Positions 1 to 10,753 of a DNA stretch of 64,000 nt are shown piece by piece; position 1 is the stretch's first letter, and each line of letters opens with the position of its first letter. The position numbers and the translations under genes are program-made. The notes beneath the pieces were generated by a model. The model was not told where the DNA came from, made no database searches, and was given only the letters and a program-made list of their open reading frames with translations. The stretch is taken from assembly GCF_036884655.1 (NCBI RefSeq), contig NC_088348.1, forward strand, positions 27,117,501-27,181,500. The letters are read 5' to 3'. The stretch is from Musa acuminata AAA Group (taxonomy: Eukaryota; Streptophyta; Magnoliopsida; Zingiberales; Musaceae).

Positions 1-204
1 TGTTGCCATGATCACCTTAGTCATTCTTCCTTTTCATACGTTGTAGTTTATGCCTATAATGTTTCGGGGTGCAACTAGTCTTTAATTTTTCAGATATCTA
101 GGCTTTATCTTTTTTTTTTTTTAAATTTAAGTCCCATCGGTTCATATTTTAGTTCCTCTAAGATGTGATTATTTGACTTCTATTATGATCGTTTTGGTGT
201 GAAG

Positions 205-589
205 TTGACAGGGGAAATACATGAAGAAGTTGAGATTCATAATCGTGCATTGGACCGAATGGTACGTGAAGAACACATTCAATCCTTATCTTTTTCTCAT
301 TCACACTCGTTTTTGCAAAATACATGATCAAGTTCTTCTGCTGATGGCTTGGCTTTAGGGTCATGACATGGATGCTTCAAGGGGAGTCCTTTCTGGAACG
401 GTTGATCGTTTCAAGATGGTAAGTGTGCTTTTTTCTTTTTGTTACTGGGATTCTTCCCGCTTCTTTTGCTGACCACAATTTGAGTTTTGATATTAGGTTT
501 TTTTTGAGAGAAAGTCAAGTCGCAGAATGGCTACCTTTGTGGCATCTTTCCTGGTGCTCTTCCTACTCATCTATTACCTCACCAAGTAG
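205..589 (+). CDS. Bet1-like Qc-SNARE, C-terminal exons (gene starts left of window)
   Basis: Three exons encode the C-terminal 69 residues of a Bet1/BS14-type SNARE. They are 205-261 (LTGEIHEEVEIHNRALDRM), 359-418 (GHDMDASRGVLSGTVDRFKM) and 497-589 (VFFERKSSRRM, then a hydrophobic anchor ending YYLTK and a TAG stop). All joins are phase 0 with GT donors and AG acceptors. The first two exons form the second half of the SNARE coiled coil. The third holds the basic linker and the single C-terminal membrane anchor of about 18 residues. Family members work as Qc-SNAREs in ER-Golgi vesicle fusion, with the anchor in Golgi or ER membranes. The exact first base of the exon at 205 is uncertain, because an AG also occurs seven bases downstream. 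The N-terminal half lies outside the window, so BET11 and BET12 types cannot be separated. Confidence 0.88.
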
Positions 590-1394
590 AAATCTTCATG
601 ACATCTGCAATGACCACACCTTGACAGTACTCGAGCCGTCTGTTGCTTCTTCTAAAGTGGATTAGTGTGACAGTAGCTCATGCGTACAACATCCTTTGTG
701 AAATGCATGACATCTGAACATTATGGTGCCGAGCTGTTCCTTCTCTTGTACTTCATCTAATCATATGAAAACTAGACGTATATTTATTCTTCTACACCGC
801 AAAGACATTATACCTAAGTGGTTCAGCAACTGTTGAATTCTCGATTGCCACTGCAGTGACTTGTGATTGCAGGTTGAATTATTTATTGCCCCAAATAGTT
901 GAGATATGATGGGTTAACATCTTTAATTGGATTTCTATTTTTAAAAAATAAAATAAAATAAAATTTTAATGTAGAGGATTCGAATATGAGACTTTAGGAT
1001 GTCTAGATTCTACTGCAACAACACATTGGAGGCTCTTCATTTTAATTGGTGTCAATATTAATGATATAAATTCTTGTTGTATATTTTTAAATTAAATAAA
1101 GTCAATATGAAATACAAAATAAAAAAAAAGGTGAGATGGAGACGCTCCACAAAAATTTAAGAATTTTCTTTAGGAATTCGTTCATATTTATTCTTATATT
1201 ATGACCAATTAGAGAGCGATGAAACGCACCAAATCTTTTCACAACATGATAAACAAAAAAAAAAAAAGAGTTTTTTGCCCACGCAATCTCAACCTTATCC
1301 ACACAGTGAGATAATCCCAAAGAAACTCTTTTGTTGACACCCTACAAAGGTACAACTCAGATACCTGATTGATTCGATCCGTCATTCATCTCTG
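590..1394. other. 3' UTR of the SNARE gene and intergenic DNA
   Basis: This stretch should start with the 3' UTR of the Bet1-like gene. It contains an A-rich AATAAAA-like run near 945-965 that could serve in polyadenylation. No coding sequence or recognisable repeat is visible. The right part is presumably the promoter of the ATG8-interacting protein gene. Confidence 0.5.
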
Positions 1395-1655
1395 CGTCTT
1401 ATGCGATGGGGTGTCTTTGTGGGTCGCTTTGATTGGTGTTCGAAGCAAATGCTCTATACGTCATCGGCAGGGATGACCGGGTGCAGCCGGTTTTCGGACG
1501 GACACCACCTGCTGAACCATTCCTGTATTTTTCTCGCCAGGTTTCTCTCCTCCCTCTCCCTCTCTCTCTCCCTCCCTCCCTCCCTCCCTCCGGTCTCTTC
1601 GCCTCTCTTCGGCCCTCCTCCTCCTCCTCCTCCTCCCATAGCCCAAAGATTTGAG
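1395..1655 (+). other. Probable 5' UTR exon of the ATG8-interacting protein gene
   Basis: A pyrimidine-rich leader ends in the donor TTTGAG|GTAAAC at 1655/1656. The matching acceptor TTTTAG|GTTTTG lies at 3262/3263, eight bases before the start codon of the coding exon, so a 1.6 kb intron would interrupt the 5' UTR. Long leader introns are common in plant housekeeping genes. The transcription start is not defined by sequence alone. Short ORFs crossing this region in several frames are low-complexity translations of the CT/CTC repeats and are not called. Confidence 0.5.
1541..1637. repeat. CT/CCCT and CTC microsatellites
   Basis: A polypyrimidine tract of CT and CCCT units (about 1541-1592) is followed by a run of about eight CTC triplets (1613-1637). 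It lies within the probable 5' UTR exon of the next gene. CT-rich leaders are frequent in plants and can bind GAGA-type factors on the opposite strand. Confidence 0.8.
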
Positions 1656-3270
1656 GTAAACAATGTTGTCTTTTTTGGTGCCTTGGACAAATTTCTTGTT
1701 GTGTTTTTTTGCCTTTCTTAGAGTATGAGATTTCTTCGGATTGTTTGGAGCTTCAGCTTTGGTACAAGGGCGCCAATTTGTTGCTTGGATCCGATTAGTT
1801 GCTCTCTGGTCCAAATTTGGTTCTATTGGGATGAATCAGATGATTGAATTCTCCATGGTTTACATCCTTCTGGTGGATTTCAATCATCGAGACAATGTGT
1901 TTTCTGTGGAAGTTGTAGTTGGAATTAGGGTTTTCTATCAATTTTCTGTAGTTGAAATTTCTGTTGGAATGGCTCGATATATGATACAGTAATTAATCGT
2001 TTTGTGGAGCATCAAGCGTTTCATAAATCATGGTATGTTAATTTCAAGAAAATTGATTGGATTGAATCCATAGTCGTAAAAAATTCCTACATCTTCGACC
2101 CTAGGCGGTAGTCCCGATGACAAATTTTGCAGCTCACTTTGTCATATTTTTGTTGGTGAGCAATGATGTGTTGTGATAGTTTCATACTATAAATGGAGAA
2201 TCAACGGTTCAGCATATCTGTGATTGTAAGATGTTTATGAGTACTTGAAAGCATATTACAGAAAAGCTTTTGGACATGAAAATTAGTCTTAAATAAATCC
2301 ATTTAAATTGAAAATACTGCATATATTTATACATTATACATCAGCATGTGTATTTCTCTATATTATGAATGTATGTATTCGTGCATGCAAATATATATTA
2401 TTGTCTATATGTGCATTTGGTGATCTGTTCAAGGATTGCCCAAATTCCCAGGTGATCACTTGTGACAGCACTGATTGATCTTTGATAGAACAGGCAAAGA
2501 AACTGGATAGAATATGGAGTAAAAAATTTCTGCACTTCCAATTTGGTTTTCTTCTTCTTGGTTGTTGCTTGTCTAACATGTATTCGTTACCTACAAATTT
2601 GGATTGGGAGTATTCAACTATTCTATATATTTGTCCACTTGATTTATTCTTGCAGTAAGATATATTGTTATTATTTATTTATGGCTTTCTGCATAACTAC
2701 AATAAACTATTTGTTCTTGGTTGTTATTGAAATTTCATTAGTTGTCTTTATTGAAATTTCATTAGTTGTCACACTGAGAAAGGAAACTTATCTATTTACA
2801 CGTGATTGAAATGCATTTGTTGGAGTTGGTGAAGGGTTAATGCTTGAGTCTTTTGTTTTCATTGTATATAGATATTAAATTCTATCAAGATTGTCCTTAG
2901 CTTCTTCTGTTGATTCGAAAGAAGATGCAATTTGGTTGCCCTTTATTCTTTCCACTTTCTTCCGGGTGTTCTCTATTTTAACCAGTTTTTTAACATTTCA
3001 TTCTTCAAAATTTCTGATTTAGGAGTAATGAGTTTGTCAAACTACAGATTTCTTCATGGTGCATAACCATAGCCATTGATATGGGGCTCAATGACTAAAG
3101 TTTTCTACTTTAGCAATCTAGGACCTGATTGATCTGGACCTTGCTAGAAGTGCACTATCTTGTTTTCTGCTTGTTGTTGTTCATGTGCTTAAGTTCATCC
3201 GTATATGATTTATTGTTTTCATTTGAATAACTTAATCTCATCAAACTTATAGTGAATTTTAGGTTTTGAC

Positions 3271-6200
3271 ATGGCGGACAATGAAAAAGGTCAAGAGGAA
3301 ACTTCATCTCGTGGAGCTGACTGGGAAGTTGTGTCCCTCACGGCATCTGCCTATGCTGCTGCACCTGGACCTAGCGAGTTTGACCCTACCGATGAAAGTA
3401 AAGAGAAGGAGAGCATAACTAATCATGATACTTCTGCTGCACTATTCATGTCTGGTCACTTTATATTTCCACCCAGTGAACATGAGAATCTTCCAATAGA
3501 ACCCGCCATAAGTGAAATCCATAGTGAACCGGACGGACATGATGTAAGCTCTGAAGTTTTTTATGATGATAATTTACTTGATAATTTGGGTAAACAGAAG
3601 TTGCAGACTGAATCTGATGATGACTTGCATGGAATTGAGTTTTTCGACAAAGAAAATATTGGATTTCAAGAGGGCATAGGATTCCAAGGGCTAAATTCTG
3701 TTGGAAAGGGGCAGGGTAAGTTTGCTGATTCTCAGTCTGTTGCTTTTCAATCTGGAGCACATGAAAGTGGCACCAAGTTTGAGACTGAAGGAACTTCGAA
3801 TACGAATACTGGTACTTCTCAAGAGCATGCAAGACCAAATGAAGACAAGTCTGATGGATCTGATCTTCCAAGTCAGTCTTGGTGGAAAAGGCATGCTGCA
3901 TCCATGTACGACCGTGCGAAGGAGGCCAATACATTTTGGTCTGTCGTAGTTGCTGCTGCTTTTGTAGGACTTGTAATTCTGGGGCAGCAATGGCAGCGAG
4001 ACAAATTGCAGCTTCATAAAACTAAATGGAGGTTTAGCATCAACGATGAGGTATGCTTGTTGCCATTGTGCAAAAAAAAAAAAGCAAACATCATGACCTT
4101 GCAGTTCTATCACAGAGTTCTCTCAGTTCTCTCTTTTTGAGATTTGTTATTTGACAAAAAGATTTTTAACTTTGATGATGGATTACCCTTTGGTGATGAA
4201 GTTACTTTGATTCCTTTACTGCTTATGCATACTAATAAAAGTTACTTAAAAAATCCTCGTCATCATCAATAAGGTCCTTTCTATGCGAACCATTTTTTAT
4301 TGTTAAATCAAATTGAATATCACATCTAATTTTGATCATTGTTTTTTGCAGTTATGTCTCAGTTTATTTCATTTTTTCTAATTAAAATAGATGAACACTA
4401 CATCCTGTTATGATGACTGCTTATATTTGCATATCTTGATTTGCACGTGATTGTTCTTCATCTTTCAAGATTTGATCATTAGTCACAGGACACGTTCTCG
4501 TTGAGTGGAATTCTATTTGGTTGCACGTACCACATAAAATTTGACAAATATACAAGATCTTTCATGGATTATGGATAGCTTTTGTTGCATTTGTTCTCAC
4601 CACGTTGATGGTATCCTTGGATGACAGTAAGTAGTTCACAGTTTTTCCTGGTGTTGGTCTGTTTGGTTTCGTACTTGCTTTCAGCAAAGTTGCAGATTTT
4701 ACATCTATTTTTCCATTAAAATGAAAAGTCCATGTTATTATCAATTAGCTCGGTAGAACTAAAGAATCCATATTGTTTAATGTATTATGTCCTGAATTTT
4801 GACAGTGGGGAAAAAAGCACATGGTGGTGCTTATCTTTTTTTCTTTTTTTATTCTGAGTATAGAAAAAGGATTCTTAAATTAGGGATATAGATTCATGGT
4901 TAAAAGATTTTCATGTTAAACTGAGAAGATTTTCTCGATACAATTAGCAGCATGTAAGTGATTTTAGAACAGCATAAATAATATATCAATGATGAACTCC
5001 AGAAGCTCTGAAAGTATCAGTCAGTTGATTCTGTAGGATTTTCTTTTTAATATTAAGTTGACAGTTGGTTACCCATCATGATTGGTTGTTCCTGCCCTCG
5101 AGGAGTTTAAGGGCTCCTAGGTTATTATCATGAAGGCCTGCCTTGAAAAGTTACATGTGATCTGGGAAATTGATTGATATTGTGAGGCTTGAACATTCAA
5201 ATTTTTTTTGTCTAATCCTTTTACAGAATCACTTTTATAATAAGATGCTTTTATTGTCCAAAAAAAAGTAATCTGGATATATTGTAAGTATTGTGGTTTG
5301 CATATACCTATAATTTATGCTGTGCATCCTTGTTTTGTTTGTTATAGCTTTCACTTATGCTAATGCACAGATCTAGTGCTGAGTGGCCACACATTCATCT
5401 TTTCTTAGATAATATTGACGATTTGAGAATGCTGCCTTCTCTCTTATTATCACTTTACGTATTCATCCTTTCTCAGTGAGCAAATTTCACGGGATCACTG
5501 GTATTGTACTGCATGTGTTCTGCATCCACTTCCAGCATGAGATGTGGTGTTTGTGGTACTAGTAATGGAGGCGATCTCATTTTGGTGGGAATGTTTCCTC
5601 TTTATCTTAGAACATTAAATCTTGATGCATAATTGATGCCTCATTTGATTCAAGTAAGCTGCATATGTTATTTTCGACATCCGATGCAGTTTATGGTGAT
5701 GCTTCAGTAATAAGGCAGCTGTGGTTCTGGTGTTAGCATGATGGACCTGACAATATCCATTCTTAATATTTTTTATAACCATCACATGGATTTTTTTTTT
5801 TTTTTCAATTATTGCCTGTCCAAATAAAAAATGAACTTTTGAGTAGGCCACTCTGATCATATTTCAGGTGTACTACTTTGGTCGTATTATTTGCAAAGTA
5901 GTACCTATATACAAGGCCATTTTTATTTGAAAATTAGTATCTGACTGAGCTTGATGTCTACTAGCAAACAAGGCTGAGATATGGAGGTCACGACACCCTG
6001 GTGTTGGTGCTGTGGCAGGCAAATTGTATTCATATTATTGGAGATCTATGAGGAGAAGTTTGATGTAATATAGGTATCACTGGTTCTGGTATATTTAGTA
6101 TTGGCAAGCGGGATGACGAATTAATATTCGTGCATAAGCTACTAATTTTCCGTTGTGGTTTATCTTACTGCTCCCAATTAATATTGGTTGTGGTCAGCTG

Positions 6201-6382
6201 TTCTCCTCATGGTACACTGCACTTCAACTTGGCTTTTGTTTCACGGGCTAACAACTCTTAGCTACTTTTGACAGAGGATGATCAGGATGCTGGGACCTGT
6301 CGGCCGGTTCAAACATGTTCTGGTTGGTAGCCACCACCCTAGCAAGCTGGCGCATGGAGTTGGTGCCGCCTCCAGCATTTGA
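3271..6382 (+). CDS. ATG8-interacting protein (ATI1/ATI2 family)
   Basis: Two coding exons, 3271-4050 (260 codons) and 6275-6382 (35 codons plus TGA), give a 295-residue protein. The donor is GATGAG|GTATGC and the acceptor TTGACAG|AGGATG. The N-terminus carries WEVV at residues 18-21, a W-x-x-V ATG8-interacting motif, within the family signature DWEVVSLTASAYAAAPGP. A long acidic, probably disordered middle follows. Then come SWWKRHAASMYDRAKEANTF and one membrane segment at about residues 222-238. The short second exon supplies the conserved basic tail (RMIRMLGPVGRFKHVLVG). ATI proteins of Arabidopsis bind ATG8 and deliver ER- and plastid-derived bodies to the vacuole by selective autophagy. 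The identification rests on the N-terminal and membrane-flanking signatures. The first exon reads on past its donor for 29 codons, so an intron-retained form would lack the basic tail. Confidence 0.9.
4051..6274 (+). other. Intron of the ATG8-interacting protein gene
   Basis: This 2.2 kb intron is AT-rich with GT and AG ends. I see no coding sequence, tandem repeat or recognisable transposon in it. Confidence 0.75.
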
Positions 6383-6439
6383 ATTGATGACGACGCCTGG
6401 TTGTGTTTCCAGCCAGCATCTTGCACCCACTTTCCAGGA

Positions 6440-7094
6440 AGTTCCAAGTTGACGGTATTACCTTATTCTGGTTATTTTTCTTTTTGATTGAATGGATTTG
6501 TTTAATATGCTGTGTATTTACGGTGTATGTGGTTCTAAATTCTATACTTTATTCGGTTCATATTCGTGAGCCCAATTTCACTCTAAATTTGTACTCTCTT
6601 GTTGTTAAAATTTTCTGTTATATTTTTTTATTAGATTAAAGATTTAAGCTAATTACATGTTATCTTTTATAATTAGTTATCATCAGCGTTTCGATTCTTG
6701 TATTTTCAAAAGTCATATTGGGATATTTAATTTTATTTTTTCTTACGTCGTCGATTCCGTTGACGAAAATATCGTAGGGTTTATCATTGAATATGTGTTA
6801 ATTATGTCTCATTTTGATTTACCACTGTATGATATTTTTATCAACAGAGTTAATGACATTAGGAGAAACAATGTTAAATGTTTTATTTTCTGCTATTATC
6901 TTACTGTAAACCCCTTCAATAGCTTACTGTATTCAATATATTTACGTATGTTTTCAAACTAAGTTTCCAAAATCGATTTTACGTCGGAAACGATTTTTAT
7001 CGTACGAGAGATTTGACGAAGTTGACGTTTTTATCTGCTGCACTAATTCACCCCCTCCTCTCCTCCTCTTAGTTTAGTGCTCTTGATTCTAACA
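6440..7094 (-). mobile_element. LTR-like retrotransposon fragment, minus orientation
   Basis: Read on the minus strand, the right end begins TGTTAGAATCAAGAGCACTA at 7094. A G-rich stretch ending GGGTGAATTAGTGCAG follows, then a TACGATAAAAATCG motif. This resembles LTR starts that recur in monocot genomes (TGTTAG, then a GGGGGTGAATTAGTGC-like motif). The other boundary is not visible; I placed it just past the 3' end of the ATG8-interacting protein gene, where base composition changes. No partner LTR or internal region is present, so it would be a solo LTR or a truncated copy. The family assignment is from recall of repeat patterns. Confidence 0.45.
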
Positions 7095-8559
7095 TATTGA
7101 AGGTAAAATATTGATGTTATCAATAGTTCAACATATGAATCTTAATATAATTTTTGAAAAATATAAAGATTGAGATATTAAGGATAATTAATTAGTAATT
7201 AATTTTAAAGATTTTGATATTTGAAAGGTCAACTTGTATTTGTTTTGGACTTTTGAAGTTTTGAGTGAACTCATCCAATTGGAGAACAATTAATTTAGTC
7301 AGAAGTGCACATGCAACAATCATATCACTACATGTCCAGATTAAAATAGTAGAATATTGATTATTGATTGATCTTTTCAAAGCTGGAGGAACCTTCCCAC
7401 CATCGAGTGTCTACTGAAGTCGGACCCACAACTCTGACGGCACATAATTAAAAGAAAAGTGTTCTTTAGGATATTTCACATCCATTTCAATTGCTTAACT
7501 GTAATTAATTATAGTTCTAGGGAAATAGATAATACGTAGAATGCTCCCTACGTTTTAGCATCATAATGAGTTGTTAGAGGATATTTGTTGTAAATTAGAG
7601 TTTTAAGTAACAACTAAATTAAGTTAGGGGCATTGAAAGCTACTTATAATGACATTTATGATAGTTTTATATTCTAGATCCATATATATCAAATTTGAAT
7701 TTAAAAAAATACATTTTAAATGGTATGTTGACGCTATCATTATCTCTTTGCTTAGATGGCCAACATAAACCCCGGTGGTATAAGAATAGTAACAAATAAA
7801 TCTTTTAGCATAGGCGGCATCGTAATCTTGAGCATCTTGATGTCTCGAATAGTATCGTATAAGTATATAAAGGTCTTGCAGTAGGATAAAAGGCGACGAT
7901 TGATAACGTCGATTCTTTATAAGATAAGGAGTGTTTCATGAAAAAAAAAAAAAAAGTGCTTTAAAAAAATAAAAAATATTTTTAATAAAAATTAACCGTA
8001 CATATATAAATATAAAAACTTGCCATAGAAAAAAATAAAAAGGGAGGGATGGGGAACGACAAGGGTGGCACTGATCTGGTCCAGCAAAATACCAAAGTTT
8101 TAGATTTAGTAGGAAATGACGGGGCCGGTCTCCCGCCATCCCATGGAGTCACGTGACGTTGTCTTATGCTTTTTAGTACTTCCGGTTTCGAGATCATGTG
8201 TGGGTGGACGGGCCACGTAGCCCAACTACCTCGCGCCTTCTGCTGTCTCCCTCACCAACCCAGGAAAACAACAACCCACACACACTCCCCGGCCGGCGAG
8301 CGAGCGAGCGGGCGGGGATGTAGGAATGGATAAGGCGACCGGCTCCCGGGTCTCCCTCGGCGGTTGGTGAGACCCCAACAGCTGCCCTCCCGTTTCCTTT
8401 CCTTGCATCATAAACAATGCAGTGTGAGACAAATATCAAAACACCATCCAGTTCTTTCTTCTCATCTTTAGATCTGAATTGTAATTTTAATTGGTTAAAA
8501 GAATATTTTTGGATGATATCCAACAGTACAATCCTTATAAATTGATAGGACGTATTTTG
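7095..8559. other. Intergenic, no gene recognised
   Basis: AT-rich DNA runs to about 8000. It is followed by a GC-richer patch (8040-8400) with CACGTG-like (8150) and GCGAGCGAGCGGGCGG-like (8297-8314) stretches. The overlapping short ORFs on both strands match no family I know. The GC patch may be a decayed repeat or an unannotated promoter. Confidence 0.4.
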
Positions 8560-9185
8560 GCGCTACGTGAATCACCGACAAACGTTGTAGATCGACGCGA
8601 CACCGTATGCCTCCAGAAGCAAAGGGTGCACGTCACGTCAAGCTCCAATGGTACGACTGTGCGGCTTGATCACCCCAAGAGTTGAGGGCAGTGCTGTCTG
8701 CTATTAAAGCAGTGTTGTCTGTTGCTGCTCAAGCACCCCCGAAGACGTCATCTCGTCAGAGAGGTTGTTCCGCTCCCAGAGTCAACGTCCATGTCGGACC
8801 AGGGCCCGACCAATTCCCACACGCAGGTATAAAATACCCTCGACCTGATCCAGGAACGAGGTGGGGGGTAAAAAATTAATTGATCACTCGACTGACTTGC
8901 TCGTCGGAGGGGCCTCGTTGGGTGATCCCGACGAGGGCCATTTTTGTAGAAAAATGCAGCTATCTCACGAAGACGAGCTGTTAACCACCCCGGAAAAGGA
9001 GAGATGCAGCCCGACATACACGACGCTTGGATCGACACACCAAGGAACACCGATCAACACCCCGTCGCGAGGGTCCGGTCGATCTTGGCATCCAACTCAA
9101 CCGATAAAAAACTCTCGACATTGACCCGTGGATCAGGCCGTGCTGACTCACAAGCCACGACACATTTGTTCACTGACACAAATAA
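8560..9185 (+). mobile_element. LTR-like fragment of a Ty3/gypsy (Tat-type) element
   Basis: The stretch is GC-rich among AT-rich neighbours. It has a TATAAAATA box at 8829-8837 followed by CCCTCGACCTGATCCAGGAA. Further on are GACTGACTTGCTCGTCGGAG (about 8891-8910) and ACCACCCCGGAAAAGGAG. These have the layout of the promoter and R region of plant gypsy LTRs. No TG...CA boundaries or target duplication could be fixed, and no gag or pol sequence adjoins it. A solo or truncated LTR is most likely. The short ORFs inside are not considered genes. Confidence 0.5.
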
Positions 9186-10675
9186 AAATATTATCTCAAC
9201 AGATTTAAATCCCAGCTTTCTTTATATCATATGCTACTAACCTACTATAGTATCCGAGGAGGTGATTTTATGTACATCTATTCAATTGATAATATTAAAT
9301 AATATATATAATATTTTCACGTACCACTTTATACCACAATCGACTAATACAATCTCAATAAATATTTTTATATATTTATAATTTTTTTTGAGAAAAATAA
9401 TATTAAATTGATTTTATTATGGTGTGATATCGATCCATAAACCTGAGATCTGAATCCTTCATCTATCCTGCGACTGGGGTGACACACAAGAACAGTGCCG
9501 GATGGATCCCTTGGAAGCCAACATCGTCGTGGAAACGACTGAGTGGCCCAACCGAGACGGTGACAGATGGTTTTATCTTGCGAGCTACAAAAGCAACTTC
9601 TGAGGTTGTCATGTCTCAAACGACTCGTCGTTTGAAGCCAAAGCGTTGCCCGCCGATCTGGGTGGATGCGCTCGGCAACAATGATGCATGTTTAGACCAC
9701 CGGACCCACCTTAGCGGAGAAATGTGAGCTCATCGAGCTTTCAAGTACTCTTTTGTGGGATATAGTAAAACTACACTCATGATGGGACATCATAGCTGAC
9801 AGATCCACCCGCACCACAACATGTTTATTACGATGATCTCCATTTCCTTACCTACTATTTAATCTTAACCCTTTCCAGACTTTGATTTAAGTGTATCACA
9901 GACATTCCCAAAATTTTGAGCCACTTTGTACAATAATAATAATAAATATAATATTTTAATTTTTTTTAAATTAATTATAAATTATCTATATAATTAATTA
10001 TTTTTTTAAAAAATTATATTTATAAAAATAAAATATTTAATACTATTTTTTATATCATCGTTCGATAAAAATACCTTAATGTTAAATCAAAGTGAGATAA
10101 AATCAACACGTGCTCAATCATAAATCTTATGATATTTTCATCGCTTAAGTTACAAGGAGAAACAAGATTATATAATTTATTTTTATAAGTAAAAATTAAG
10201 ATACTAAATATAGTTAACTATAAAAATAATATATAATTAGTATTAATTTTTTAAAATTTATAATTTCTAATTATAATATTTTTTTTGGTATCTTTGTCTT
10301 ATTTCGTAAGTCGGCCAGAGGATAACGGCGTGACTGCATTGAATGGAAGAGGACACGCCGAATGGAACGGCGTTGGCGTAGACGGACGTCGCGAGAGAAA
10401 GGGAGGGGGAGGTGGCGGTTTCGGACGTAACGAGAAGAGAGAAAGAAGAAGAGTAATAATAATAATATTCTTATTAATATTAATAAAAGCACTGTGAGCG
10501 CACTAAAGCAGCCATTTGGCTGTCGGCCGCGGCCTGCCGAAGCATCCCCCCGGCCTCTCCCCCTTCTCTCTGCTCTCCCTCTTTCCATTCTCTCCTCTCG
10601 TCTTCACCCCCAACTGCTCCATTCTTTTTTCTTCTTTTTCTCGCTTCCTTACTTCCGGTGGCTCTCATCATCACC

Positions 10676-10677
<2 letters not shown>
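9186..10677. other. Intergenic DNA and promoter region of the Rab gene
   Basis: A GC-richer patch at 9420-9730 has no recognised homology. AT-rich sequence at 9920-10290 contains several runs of TATAAAAATA type. The part nearest the Rab gene (10300-10677) includes GA-rich and CT-rich stretches and is probably promoter plus 5' UTR. No gene is called. Confidence 0.5.

Positions 10678-10729
<52 letters not shown>
10678..10729. repeat. (GA)26 microsatellite in the 5' UTR of the Rab gene
   Basis: An uninterrupted GA dinucleotide run of 52 bases ends 24 bases before the start codon of the RABC-type gene. GA/CT runs in plant leaders are targets of BBR/BPC (GAGA-binding) factors and are highly polymorphic in length. 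Confidence 0.95.
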
Positions 10730-10731
<2 letters not shown>

Positions 10732-10753
10732 GGAATCTCGGGGTGAATCTTTG

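Noticed and set aside
1401..1814. Overlapping ORFs on both strands rich in Pro/Ser or Gly/Arg
   Set aside because: They are translations of CT, CCCT and CTC microsatellites in the leader of the ATG8-interacting protein gene.
9368..9727. Two opposed ORFs of about 80 codons
   Set aside because: They overlap each other on opposite strands in a GC-rich patch and show no recognisable domain or splice context.
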